This document shows, piece by piece, positions 54,867 to 63,644 of a stretch of 64,000 nucleotides of DNA. The DNA is taken from the NCBI RefSeq assembly GCF_004216565.1, contig NZ_SGWV01000010.1, positions 544,588 to 608,587 of the forward strand, read 5' to 3'. The position numbers and the translations under genes were made by a program. Source of the stretch: Sphaerotilus mobilis. GTDB taxonomy: Bacteria; Pseudomonadota; Gammaproteobacteria; Burkholderiales; Burkholderiaceae_C. The notes beneath the pieces are model-generated. The model searched no databases and had not been told where the DNA came from. It saw nothing but the letters and a program-made list of their open reading frames with translations. Position 1 is the stretch's first letter, and every line of letters starts with the position of its first letter.

Positions 54867-55835
54867 ATGCACCGGCGCGCCCACTCCGTCGGATGGCGTG
54901 CGCTGCGGGCCTTGCTGAGCGTGCTCGGCATCAGCGCGGTGTTGTTCGCGGTGCTGAAGATGGCTCCTGGCGACCCTATGAGCGAGCTCGTGACGCACCC
55001 CGACGTACCGCCAGAGGTCCGTCGACAACTGCGACACCAGTTCGGTCTGGACCAGCCGCCCATCGCGCGCTATTTCCACTGGCTGTGGGCCATGCTGCGC
55101 GGCGACTGGGGCTGGTCCCACGTCAGTCGGTTCGACGTGATCGACCTGATCCTCCAGCGTCTGCCCGTCACCTTGGCAATCGTCGGTGGCTCGTTGCTGC
55201 TGGCGCTGGCGCTGGCCGTGCCGATCGGGATGAAGGCCGGGCTGCATCCCGGGAGCGCCTTCGACCGCTGTGTGTCGGCCCTGGCCTATCTGGGCTATGC
55301 CCTGCCGTCGTTCTTCACGGGTCTGCTGCTCATCCTGTTGTTCTCGATTCAACTCGGCTGGCTGCCGTTCGTTTTTCGCACCGATCTGTCGCAGACCGGC
55401 TGGCCCTGGATGGTGGAGCAGGCTCGACAGTCGCTGATGCCCGTGCTGGTCCTGGCGTCCTTCCAGTCCGCGATCTGGTTGCGTCATGTGCGTTCGGCGG
55501 TGATGGATGTCGCTTGCCTCGACCACGTCCGGCTGGCTCGCAGCAAGGGCCTGCCAGAGACCCTCGTGGTCTGGCGGCATGTGCTGCCCAACGCCCTGAT
55601 TCCGCTGGTGACCCTGCTGGCCTTGCAACTGCCGGCGGTGTTCAGCGGCGCGATCGTGACCGAACAGATTTTCCGGGTGCCGGGCATCGGCTCGCTGCTG
55701 GTCGAGTCGGTCCTGAGAAATGACACGCCCGTGCTGCTGGCCATCACCCTTCTTCTCGCTGTGCTGGTGGTCATGGCCAACGCGCTGGCAGATGTGACCT
55801 ATGGTTGGCTCGACCCCCGCATTGGCACGCGCTAG
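54867..55835 (+). CDS. ABC transporter permease, DppB-like
   Basis: 322 residues, six predicted helices. Family phrases: MAPGDPMSELVTHPDVPPEVRRQLRHQFGLDQP in the first periplasmic loop, a YLGYALPSFFTGLLLILLFS helix and the EAA-type loop DHVRLARSKGLPETLVVWRHVLPNALIPL that contacts the ATPase. It starts 4 bp after the binding-protein stop. Confidence 0.94.
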   Translation: MHRRAHSVGWRALRALLSVLGISAVLFAVLKMAPGDPMSELVTHPDVPPEVRRQLRHQFGLDQPPIARYFHWLWAMLRGDWGWSHVSRFDVIDLILQRLPVTLAIVGGSLLLALALAVPIGMKAGLHPGSAFDRCVSALAYLGYALPSFFTGLLLILLFSIQLGWLPFVFRTDLSQTGWPWMVEQARQSLMPVLVLASFQSAIWLRHVRSAVMDVACLDHVRLARSKGLPETLVVWRHVLPNALIPLVTLLALQLPAVFSGAIVTEQIFRVPGIGSLLVESVLRNDTPVLLAITLLLAVLVVMANALADVTYGWLDPRIGTR

Positions 55836-56688
55836 GCCGGCGGGCATCGCCGGTCTGGTCTCGCTGGTGCTGCTTGCAGTCGTCGGCCCGTGGCTGTGGA
55901 CGCCGACGGTCGACGAGATCGATTTCTCGTCCCGGCTGTTGCCTCCCGGTGCGCAGCACCCACTGGGCACCGACGAGATGGGCCGTGACCTGTTGGCGAG
56001 GCTGTTGCACGGTGGTCGCATCAGCCTCGCGATCGGTGCTGCTGCCATGCTGTTGTCGGCCCTGGTCGGCACAGCCGTTGGTGCTGTGGCGGGGCTGTCC
56101 AGACGCGGTCGCAGCGACGCCGTCCTGATGGCCGCCACCGACCTGTTCCTGTGCCTGCCCCAGTTGCCCGTGCTGCTGCTGCTCGTTCACCTGTTCCGAG
56201 ACCCCTTGCAGGCCCGTCTGGGTTCAGGACCGGGCCTCTTCGTGCTGATCGTGGCCGTGATCGGCGGCTTCCGCTGGATGACCGTCGCGCGGCTGGTCAG
56301 GGCGCAGTTCGTGACGGTACGCCAGCGGGAGTTCATCGACGCGGCGCGGGCCCTGGGCGCGTCGCGTCGCTGGCTGGCGTGGCATCACCTGCTGCCACAT
56401 GCGAGGGGTCCGGTGGTGGTCATGTGCTCGCTCGACGCGGCGGCGGCGATCCTCACGGAGTCGACCCTCTCCTTTCTCGGCCTGGGCTTTCCGCCCGAAA
56501 CGCCGACCTGGGGCCGCATGCTGCATGACGGCAAGGACTACCTGGACATCGCACCATGGGTGGCCGTCGCGCCCGGACTGGCGATTGCGTTGACCGTGCT
56601 GGCGCTGCATCTGGCAGGCGATGCCTGGCGGGACGCCAAGGACCCGCACGCCCGCCTGTCGCATCGCAAAAGGACCTCAACGACATGA
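55801..56688 (+). CDS. ABC transporter permease, DppC-like
   Basis: 295 residues. HPLGTDEMGRDLLARLLHGGRISLAIG is the hallmark of DppC/OppC permeases; the EAA loop is REFIDAARALGASRRWLAWHHLLPH, and TLSFLGLGFPPETPTWGRML is conserved. Its start lies inside the end of the preceding permease gene (35-bp overlap), and its stop overlaps the next ATG. Confidence 0.94.
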   Translation: MVGSTPALARARPAGIAGLVSLVLLAVVGPWLWTPTVDEIDFSSRLLPPGAQHPLGTDEMGRDLLARLLHGGRISLAIGAAAMLLSALVGTAVGAVAGLSRRGRSDAVLMAATDLFLCLPQLPVLLLLVHLFRDPLQARLGSGPGLFVLIVAVIGGFRWMTVARLVRAQFVTVRQREFIDAARALGASRRWLAWHHLLPHARGPVVVMCSLDAAAAILTESTLSFLGLGFPPETPTWGRMLHDGKDYLDIAPWVAVAPGLAIALTVLALHLAGDAWRDAKDPHARLSHRKRTSTT

Positions 56689-57689
56689 GCGTCCGAGATC
56701 TGACGGCGGGTGGTCTGTCCGTGCGCGGCTTGTCAGTCCACTTCGAGACCCCGGAGGGCACGGTCGAGGCACTCGACCACGTCAGTCTGGACATCGAGCC
56801 GGGGAAAACGTTGGGCCTGGTCGGGGAGTCCGGCAGCGGCAAGTCCGCGCTCGCCAGTGCCATCGTCGGGATGGTCGCAGGGCCAGCCGGACGGGTGGTG
56901 AGCGGCGAAGTCTTCTGGCAGGGTCGTGACCTGCTCAAGCTGGGGCCCAAGGACCTGCGCACGGTTCGTGGGCGCGAGATCGCCTGGATCCTTCAGGATC
57001 CGGCCACCGCGCTGAACCCCGTTCGGCGCATCGGCGATCAGGTCGGAGAAGCCGCGCGCTGGCACCTGCAACTGTCGAGGTCGCAGACGCGTGCCCGGGC
57101 CCTGTCATGGCTGGCGCGCGTTCACTTGTCCGATCCAGAGAGACTGGCCGATGCTTACCCCCATCAGCTCTCTGGCGGCATGCGCCAGCGAGCCCTGATC
57201 GCAGCGGCCCTGGCCTGTGGACCGCAACTGCTGATTGCCGATGAGCCCACGTCGACGCTGGACGTCAGCGTGCAAGCGGGAATTCTCGAACTGCTGCGCG
57301 ACATGCGTCGAGACCTCGGACTTTCGATGCTGCTGATCACGCATGCCCTGCCGGTCGTCGCGCAGATGTCCGACCGCATCGTCGTCCTGTATGCCGGACG
57401 GGTGGCTGAAGAGGCCGACACGCAGCGGCTGTTCTTCGGTGCCCGCCATCCGTACACGCGCGCCATGATCGAGGCCGTGCCACGCCCTGAGCCCGGGCGG
57501 GCACGTCAGGTTCAGATGACGGGCATTGCTGGCCAGGCGCCGTCGCTGATCGGGCCTGCCGGGGGTTGCCGGTACGCTGACCGCTGCGCATCGGTCCATG
57601 CACGCTGCCACGCCGAGGCACCGCCACTGCGTGAAGTCGGTCCGTCTCACCGGGTGGCTTGCTGGGCCGTTGAGGGCGACGTCCGATGA
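56685..57689 (+). CDS. ABC transporter ATP-binding protein, DppD-like
   Basis: 334 residues. Walker A GESGSGKSAL (near residue 47), signature LSGGMRQRALIA and Walker B LLIADEPTSTLD are intact. The C-terminal oligopeptide-transporter extension has the Cys-containing CRYADRCASVHARCHAEAP segment. ATGA overlaps join it to the permease upstream and the second ATPase downstream. Confidence 0.95.
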   Translation: MSVRDLTAGGLSVRGLSVHFETPEGTVEALDHVSLDIEPGKTLGLVGESGSGKSALASAIVGMVAGPAGRVVSGEVFWQGRDLLKLGPKDLRTVRGREIAWILQDPATALNPVRRIGDQVGEAARWHLQLSRSQTRARALSWLARVHLSDPERLADAYPHQLSGGMRQRALIAAALACGPQLLIADEPTSTLDVSVQAGILELLRDMRRDLGLSMLLITHALPVVAQMSDRIVVLYAGRVAEEADTQRLFFGARHPYTRAMIEAVPRPEPGRARQVQMTGIAGQAPSLIGPAGGCRYADRCASVHARCHAEAPPLREVGPSHRVACWAVEGDVR

Positions 57690-58534
57690 ACCCTCCTCTG
57701 CTGGCCGTGCGCGAGTTGGTCAAGGTCTACCCGACCGTTCGGTCAACCTGGTGGGGGGGACCAGCCCAAGGCGTGCGGGCGCTGGACGGCGTGAGCTTGG
57801 AGCTGTCCGCCGGCCGGACGCTGGGCGTGGTGGGAGAGTCCGGATGCGGCAAGAGCACGCTGGCACGCTGCATCCTGAACCTGATCGAACCCAGCTCGGG
57901 GGAAGTTCGGATCGACGGAAGACCGGTCGATCGCCGGCGCCGAACCGATCGGCTGGCGTGGGCCCGTGCCGTCCAGATCATCTTCCAGGATCCGCAGACC
58001 TCGCTCGATCCGTTGATGACCGTTGCCGACATCGTCGGCGAGGGCCTCGTTCTTCATGGCTTGGTGCGGGGACGCGCCGAACGGGATGCGCAGGTGGTGG
58101 AGCTGCTCGCACAGGTCGGCCTCGGGACCGAACACCTGCGGCGGCATCCGCACGCGTTCTCGGGAGGACAGCGCCAGCGCATCGCCATCGCGCGGGCGCT
58201 GGCCGTCCGGCCACGCCTGCTCGTTTGCGACGAGGCGGTTTCGGCGCTGGATGTCTCGGTGCAGGCTCAGGTGCTGAACCTGCTGGTCGACCTGCAGCGA
58301 CGACAAGGCCTGGGCATGGTGTTCATCAGCCATGACCTGGCGGCCGTCGCACAGGTGAGCGACCACGTGGCCGTCATGCAGGCCGGCCGCGTGGTCGAGT
58401 GCCGGACAACGGCCGATCTGCTCGAACAGCCTGGGCATCCCTGCACGCGGGCACTGCTTGCCGCCCTGCCGTGCATGCCAGGCGAAACCGGCCAGCGGGC
58501 GCTTGCGACGGCGCCGAACTGTCCATCAGAATGA
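57686..58534 (+). CDS. ABC transporter ATP-binding protein, DppF-like
   Basis: 282 residues. Walker A GESGCGKSTLARC, signature FSGGQRQRIAIARAL, Walker B LLVCDEAVSALDVS. The C-terminal extension is short compared with typical DppF. Its stop overlaps the cyclase ATG (ATGA), so the cyclase is translated from the importer message. Confidence 0.95.
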   Translation: MNPPLLAVRELVKVYPTVRSTWWGGPAQGVRALDGVSLELSAGRTLGVVGESGCGKSTLARCILNLIEPSSGEVRIDGRPVDRRRRTDRLAWARAVQIIFQDPQTSLDPLMTVADIVGEGLVLHGLVRGRAERDAQVVELLAQVGLGTEHLRRHPHAFSGGQRQRIAIARALAVRPRLLVCDEAVSALDVSVQAQVLNLLVDLQRRQGLGMVFISHDLAAVAQVSDHVAVMQAGRVVECRTTADLLEQPGHPCTRALLAALPCMPGETGQRALATAPNCPSE

Positions 58535-60447
58535 GGATGCCTGAACCCAAGCAAGAGCACACCATGGCACCCGAGGAAGCGGCGCAACCGGAAGTGGGGA
58601 AGCATCCATGGCCCGAGTTGGTGCGGGTGCGCCGAACCGTGGTGGTGGTCGACGTGGTCGAGTCGGTCCGGCTGCTGAGGGAGCATGAAAACGACGTGAT
58701 CCAGCGCTGGCGGCAGTTTGTCCAGCAGGTACGTAGCGACGTGCTCCCCGTCAGGAACGGACGCATGGTCAAGAGTCTGGGCGATGGCATGCTTCTCGAA
58801 TTCCGGTCCGTGCCTCAGGCGGTGGATGCCGCCTTCGAGCTGCACAGGCTCGCCTCTGCATTCAACCAGGGCCGTCCGCAGGACGCCTCCATCGTCCTTC
58901 GAGCAGGGGTGCACGAAACCGACCTGGTCGTCGAGGAATATGACGTTTTCGGGTCTGGCGTCAACTTGGCTGCCCGGCTGTGTTCAGTCGCCCAGCCTGG
59001 AGAGACCATCCTGTCGCCGCAGGCCCGACAGGCACTCGTTCCCGACATCGATGCAGACATCGAGGATCTCGGTGATGCCGACTTGCCCATGCCGGACACC
59101 ACCGCGCGCCCGGTGCGGCTGGACCTCGAGATCGAGGACCTCGGCCTCGTGAACCTCAAGCATTTTTCCGAGCGACAAAGGGCCTTCCGTGCAGGCCCGA
59201 TCGGTGAACGTATGCCGATGTGGGCCTCACAAGGCGCCGGGCATGACGAGCGCATCGGCATCGCGGTCATCCCGTTCGAGGACCCGCTGGCGACCGAGCG
59301 TATCCAGAGCGTGCTCGGAGAGGTGCTGGCCGATGACCTGATCGCCCAGTTCGCACGGCTGCCCCAGCTCAACGTGATCTCGCGACTGTCGACGACGCGC
59401 CTGCGTGACCGGTCCTTCGACGCGCAGGTGCTGCACGAGGTGCTGGGGTGCAACTACGCGGTGACGGGAACGCTGACGCTCGTCGGCGAACGTTTCCGGC
59501 TGCGGGTGCAACTGGTGAACTGCCCGCTCGGCGAGGTCATCTGGGCCGAGGGGCTCGACGGCCGTGTCGCCGAAGCGCTCGACGGCAGCAGCCCGGTCGT
59601 CGAGCGGCTCGGCGAGCAGATCGGCGCGGCCATGGTCGGGGCCGAGGTGCGCAGGGCGGTCAGGCTTCCGCTGCCGACGCTGGACAGCTACACCATCTTG
59701 CTGGGCGCGATCTCGCAAATGCATCTGCTGTCCCCGCGCGAGTTTGGACGGGCTCGCGAGATGCTGAGCTACCTGTGCGATCGACACCCCCGTTCGCCGG
59801 CACCGCGCGCCTGGCTGGCGAAATGGCATGTGCTGCGCGTCGCGCAGGGTTGGTCCGAACGCGAGGACGACGACCACCAGATGGCGCGTCTCGCGGTCTC
59901 GCAAGCCCTCGATCTGGACGGCGGCTTCAGCCTCGCACTGGCGATCGACGGGCTGGTGCACGCCTATCTGGGCAAGGACCTGGAACAGGCCTCGGACCGG
60001 TATTCGCAGGCGATCCAGATCAATCCGAACGAAGGCCTGGCGTGGCTGTTCCAGTCCGCCTTGCATGCCTATGCAAACGATGGGCAGGACGCGGTCCGAT
60101 GCGCGCTGCAGGCGCAACGCCTGTCACCGCTCGATCCGATGCGCTACTACTACGACAACTTCACCTCGATGGCGCTGCTGTCCCACGGTGACTACGACAC
60201 CGCGATCTCCTACGGCAAGCGCTCGCTGCGTGCCAACCGCACCCACGGATCGACGCTGCGCATCCTGGCGATCGCGCAGTCGCTGGGTGGCCATGCCGAC
60301 GAGGCGCACCAGACCGTCCAGGATCTGCTGCGGGTCGAGCGCGGCTTCAGCGTGTCCCAGTACCTGCGGCGATACCCCGGCGCCGACAGGCCACATGCCG
60401 TCCGCTATGCGCAGGCCCTGCGCGAGGCCGGTCTGCCGGAGAACTGA
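58531..60447 (+). CDS. Class III adenylate cyclase with TolB-like and TPR regions
   Basis: 638 residues, no membrane segment. The cyclase domain (about 35-175) has both metal Asp residues (Asp41 in VDVVES, Asp85 in LGDG), the purine-selecting pair Lys81 and Asp138, which favours ATP over GTP, and the transition-state pair Asn145 and Arg149 (NLAAR). A TolB-like domain (about 245-365, IGIAVIPFEDPLATERIQ, VTGTLTLVGERFRLRVQLV) and TPR-like helices to the end follow. The ATGA overlap with the ATPase gene ties it to the importer. Expected product: cytoplasmic cAMP, available to the two local Crp proteins. Confidence 0.92.
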   Translation: MRMPEPKQEHTMAPEEAAQPEVGKHPWPELVRVRRTVVVVDVVESVRLLREHENDVIQRWRQFVQQVRSDVLPVRNGRMVKSLGDGMLLEFRSVPQAVDAAFELHRLASAFNQGRPQDASIVLRAGVHETDLVVEEYDVFGSGVNLAARLCSVAQPGETILSPQARQALVPDIDADIEDLGDADLPMPDTTARPVRLDLEIEDLGLVNLKHFSERQRAFRAGPIGERMPMWASQGAGHDERIGIAVIPFEDPLATERIQSVLGEVLADDLIAQFARLPQLNVISRLSTTRLRDRSFDAQVLHEVLGCNYAVTGTLTLVGERFRLRVQLVNCPLGEVIWAEGLDGRVAEALDGSSPVVERLGEQIGAAMVGAEVRRAVRLPLPTLDSYTILLGAISQMHLLSPREFGRAREMLSYLCDRHPRSPAPRAWLAKWHVLRVAQGWSEREDDDHQMARLAVSQALDLDGGFSLALAIDGLVHAYLGKDLEQASDRYSQAIQINPNEGLAWLFQSALHAYANDGQDAVRCALQAQRLSPLDPMRYYYDNFTSMALLSHGDYDTAISYGKRSLRANRTHGSTLRILAIAQSLGGHADEAHQTVQDLLRVERGFSVSQYLRRYPGADRPHAVRYAQALREAGLPEN

Positions 60448-60486
60448 CGGGGGTCCTGTCCCAGCCCATCCACAGGGAGTGAACCC

Positions 60487-61641
60487 ATGAGCATCCTGTC
60501 CGCGTCGTCGGCATCGTCCGCGTCTTCGGCGTCCTCGGCCTCGTCTGCCTCGTCAGCGTCTTCCGCATCGTCGGCATCCTCGGCATCGATGAACGGCGTC
60601 GCCGGCTATGCCGGCGCGATCGTCAACCCCGCGCTGACGCAGGCCCTGGAGTCGTCGCAGCATGCGCTGTGGCGTCTCGGTGTCACCGGGGCTGCAATGG
60701 TCCCGACCCCGAGCAAGGGCGAGGGGGATCGGCTCCGGCAGTGGCAGCCTGACGTCCGAGGCGCGATCTGGGGCTTCGAGGTCGCGCAGGACCTGGTCTT
60801 CAGAGCGGAGTCGCAGGATTCCGCAACCCTGGGCCTCTGGGTCCCCAACCCGGCCGGCGTCAAGGCAACATTCAAGGCCCTGTTGACCTTGACTGCGCCA
60901 TCGGATGCGACCTTGATGGCCCAGGCCCAAGCGGTCGCGGAAAAGACCCGGTTTCGCTCGATGCCGAAGTCCCAGGATCCCTCGCGCGAGCGCCTGCTGG
61001 AGATCACCACCCAGACCACACCGGCCTTTGCTTTCTGGTCTCAGATCCTGCCGCTGCACCCCGACCGGACGCCACGCACCCTCGAATTGATGCAGGTCGC
61101 GCTCGGTCTGGCCAACCATGCCGTGCAGCGCCTGAAGCACGCGCTGGATGTGAGGCGGCCCCATCGCATCAACCACCAGGTGATGCCGGCGATCCTGACG
61201 CCTGCCCATGGCAGCCTGCCCAGCGGCCACGCCACTGAAGCGTTCACGATCGCCTGGGTGCTGTCGCAATTGGTGGACGGGGACCGCAGAGCGCTCCTTC
61301 CCTTGACCCGAACACAACTGGCCCTGGCGTACCGCATCGCCGAGAACCGCGAGTACGCCGGCGTGCACTACGAGATCGACTCGATCGCGGGGCAGGTGCT
61401 GGGCACCGTGATGGCGGACTATCTGATCGCCCGTTGCACGGCAGACGAGAACGCAACCGTTGATGTCGAGGCACGCGCATTCAATCCAGAAGTCAAGCGC
61501 AAGCAGAAAGGGGTGGACGCAGCGGCCGATGTGGTCGATTTGGTCGTGAGCCGGATCCCGGCCCCACGTGGGGCGGTCCCCGTCGGCCGTTCCGAGCCGC
61601 TGGCCTGGCTCTGGACGCAAGCGTCTGCGGAGTGGCACTGA
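60487..61641 (+). CDS. PAP2 / vanadium-dependent haloperoxidase-fold enzyme
   Basis: 384 residues. The acid phosphatase/haloperoxidase signature is complete: K217-x6-R224-P (KHALDVRRP), P245-S-G-H248 and R288-x5-H294-x3-D298 (REYAGVHYEID). The surrounding helical region and the length fit soluble vanadium-haloperoxidase-like proteins better than membrane PAP2 lipid phosphatases; no transmembrane helices are seen. The N-terminus is a run of nine Ala-Ser-Ser units. GGGAG precedes the ATG at 60487; a second Met after the repeat could also serve. Whether it is a haloperoxidase or a phosphatase cannot be told. Confidence 0.85.
   Translation: MSILSASSASSASSASSASSASSASSASSASSASMNGVAGYAGAIVNPALTQALESSQHALWRLGVTGAAMVPTPSKGEGDRLRQWQPDVRGAIWGFEVAQDLVFRAESQDSATLGLWVPNPAGVKATFKALLTLTAPSDATLMAQAQAVAEKTRFRSMPKSQDPSRERLLEITTQTTPAFAFWSQILPLHPDRTPRTLELMQVALGLANHAVQRLKHALDVRRPHRINHQVMPAILTPAHGSLPSGHATEAFTIAWVLSQLVDGDRRALLPLTRTQLALAYRIAENREYAGVHYEIDSIAGQVLGTVMADYLIARCTADENATVDVEARAFNPEVKRKQKGVDAAADVVDLVVSRIPAPRGAVPVGRSEPLAWLWTQASAEWH
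60502..60588 (+). repeat. Ala-Ser-Ser coding repeat (nine 9-bp units plus a partial)
   Basis: Each unit encodes Ala-Ser-Ser, but Ser is written tcg, tcc, tct or tca and Ala gcg, gca or gcc, so neighbouring units differ at the DNA level. That points to selection on the protein sequence or an old expansion rather than recent slippage. Confidence 0.9.
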
Positions 61642-63557
61642 TGTCCGCCCCGGATCCCTACCTGCAATGGGCCAAGCTCACCCAGCTTCGCTACCTGCAA
61701 CCGATGCGCGACGCGCAGGACGGTGACTGGCTGCGTCTGATCACCACCCCTGAGGGGGTCGCTGCCCTTCAGGAAAGGGCGCAGCACCAGGTGTTGTCGC
61801 TCGTCGATCCGGCCGCTCGACACCGGACGGTCTGGCTGCACGCCGATGACCTGCCGGTCGCGCTGGACTGCTCGAACCACCACCGCATCGGTCTGGCGCA
61901 CCCCGGAATGGCGCCCGTGGGGGGTCGAAAGTCCGTCGGGTTGGTGGACATGGCGCCTCTTCCAGAAAAACCAGGCGCGGAGGAGGTGCAGCCCTGCGAG
62001 GCTGCGACGGTGATCGGCGTCATCGATGGTCGTTGCGGCTTCCTGCACCAGGACTTCTGGACCGACGAGGGGCGCACCTTCATCCGGCATTTCTGGGACC
62101 AGGGTGTCCCGGCCACGGCAGATCCGGCCTTTTGGCGCACACCGGACGACATGCAATACGGCCGACAGGTCACCGGTGCGCGCCTTGAAGAACGCTTCGG
62201 TGCGTCGCTCGCCGCGTGCGCGACCGGCTGGCAGCGCGAGCAGCGCGAACTGGCGAGCTATCGGGCCATCGGCTATGCCTTGCCCGAGGCGGCGGACTGG
62301 AGTCACGGCACCCATGTGCTGTCGACAGCCCTGAAGGCTTACCGCGACCTCGATGCCAGAGGCAACACGTCGCCACCGGTGGGGCCAGCGCTGATCCATG
62401 TCCAACTGCCGGACCTTGCCCTGCACGACACCAGCGCGAACTGGCTGGCCTCGCATGTGCGCGACGGGATCGACTACATCCTGGCTCGCTGTTCGCCCGA
62501 GGCACGGGTGGTCATCAACCTCAGCCTGGGCGGATTTGGCGGGCCGCAGAACGGCACGTCGATGCTTGAGGAGGCCATCGACGAGCGCATCCGCCGCTGG
62601 AACGGGCCTGACGGCATCCAGCGGCTGCAGGTCGTCGTGGCCGCCGGCAACATCGGCACAGGCGACGTGGACGATGACGGCTCCGGGGAGCCGCGCCGGG
62701 TCCATCTGCGCAAGGGCTGTAAAGAGGACGGCAGCATCGAGTTCTCATGGGACATCGAGGTTCCCGACGCCACTGAAACCTTCCTCGAGTTCTGGGTACC
62801 AGCGACAGGAGACTCACCGGTCCGGATGACGGCGACCCTGATTCCGCCGCCCGGCGCTGTCGCACTGCAAGCCACTGCCGGGCCGGGCGAGCATGCCACC
62901 TGCGACTGGCAGGACGCACCCGGTGTCCAGGCGGCGGTCTTCAATGGCACCCACACATCCGAGGGCGCCTGCGGTACCGGTTCCAGCCTGATTCTGGTCG
63001 CCTTGCCGCACACGACCGACTGGCTCGGTCGTCGATGTGGCCCTCTGGGCCGCTGGTCGCTCAAGCTGTCGCCGCAGGACCGTGCGCGCGAGCCGCTCCA
63101 TGTCGACGGCTGGATCCGTCGGCGCGACGTGCCGGGCGAACTGGCCGGCGAACGACCTCAGTACGGTTTCAGCAAGGCGGACGCGCCATCTGGGCAGCTC
63201 GCCGATCAACGGTCCACCCTGGCCCATGCCCACCAGGTGGTGGTGGTGGGCGCCGTCGAACCGGCGCGCATGCCCAGGGCAATCTACCCGTTCGAGGAGG
63301 CCGACTATTCCTCGACCATCCTGGGCGGCGACCCGGTCTACGGCCCAGGTCGGCTCCACGGGCCCGGCTTCACGACCGGGACACGCCAGCAACTGCGGGG
63401 AACGTCGATCGCTGCGGCCCATGTCTGCGGAGCCCTCGCTGCCCAGGCAACGCCATCGCCGCTCAACCTGGAAAATCTGCCGCCTGGCCCAGCACTGCCG
63501 GGTGCAAGGGCCGAACCGTCAAAGAAGGTCAGGCGGGTCCGGGCCATCTTGCCCTGA
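61641..63557 (+). CDS. S8 (subtilisin) family serine protease
   Basis: 638 residues. Catalytic triad Asp129 (GVIDGRCG), His222 (SHGTHV) and Ser589 (GTSIAAAH), with oxyanion Asn337 (AAGN). About 250 residues separate Asn337 and Ser589, including a beta-rich insertion (about 345-470, SIEFSWDIEVPDATETFLEFW). There is no signal peptide or obvious prodomain, so it may act in the cytoplasm or leave by a non-Sec route. The ATG overlaps the PAP2 stop (TGATG). Substrate unknown; it could supply peptides to, or be regulated with, the upstream importer. Confidence 0.9.
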   Translation: MSAPDPYLQWAKLTQLRYLQPMRDAQDGDWLRLITTPEGVAALQERAQHQVLSLVDPAARHRTVWLHADDLPVALDCSNHHRIGLAHPGMAPVGGRKSVGLVDMAPLPEKPGAEEVQPCEAATVIGVIDGRCGFLHQDFWTDEGRTFIRHFWDQGVPATADPAFWRTPDDMQYGRQVTGARLEERFGASLAACATGWQREQRELASYRAIGYALPEAADWSHGTHVLSTALKAYRDLDARGNTSPPVGPALIHVQLPDLALHDTSANWLASHVRDGIDYILARCSPEARVVINLSLGGFGGPQNGTSMLEEAIDERIRRWNGPDGIQRLQVVVAAGNIGTGDVDDDGSGEPRRVHLRKGCKEDGSIEFSWDIEVPDATETFLEFWVPATGDSPVRMTATLIPPPGAVALQATAGPGEHATCDWQDAPGVQAAVFNGTHTSEGACGTGSSLILVALPHTTDWLGRRCGPLGRWSLKLSPQDRAREPLHVDGWIRRRDVPGELAGERPQYGFSKADAPSGQLADQRSTLAHAHQVVVVGAVEPARMPRAIYPFEEADYSSTILGGDPVYGPGRLHGPGFTTGTRQQLRGTSIAAAHVCGALAAQATPSPLNLENLPPGPALPGARAEPSKKVRRVRAILP

Positions 63558-63644
63558 GCGGGGCGTCTGGCAGGTGCTTGGGGAACAGGTCGAAACCTAC
63601 AATTCCCGATTCCCTCGAACGCGCCCGTCCCCGGGCCCTGCGCC

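Noticed and set aside
60502-60588. Possible phase-variable microsatellite in the PAP2 gene
   Set aside because: Units are 9 bp, in frame, and differ from each other by synonymous codons; copy-number change would not switch the reading frame.
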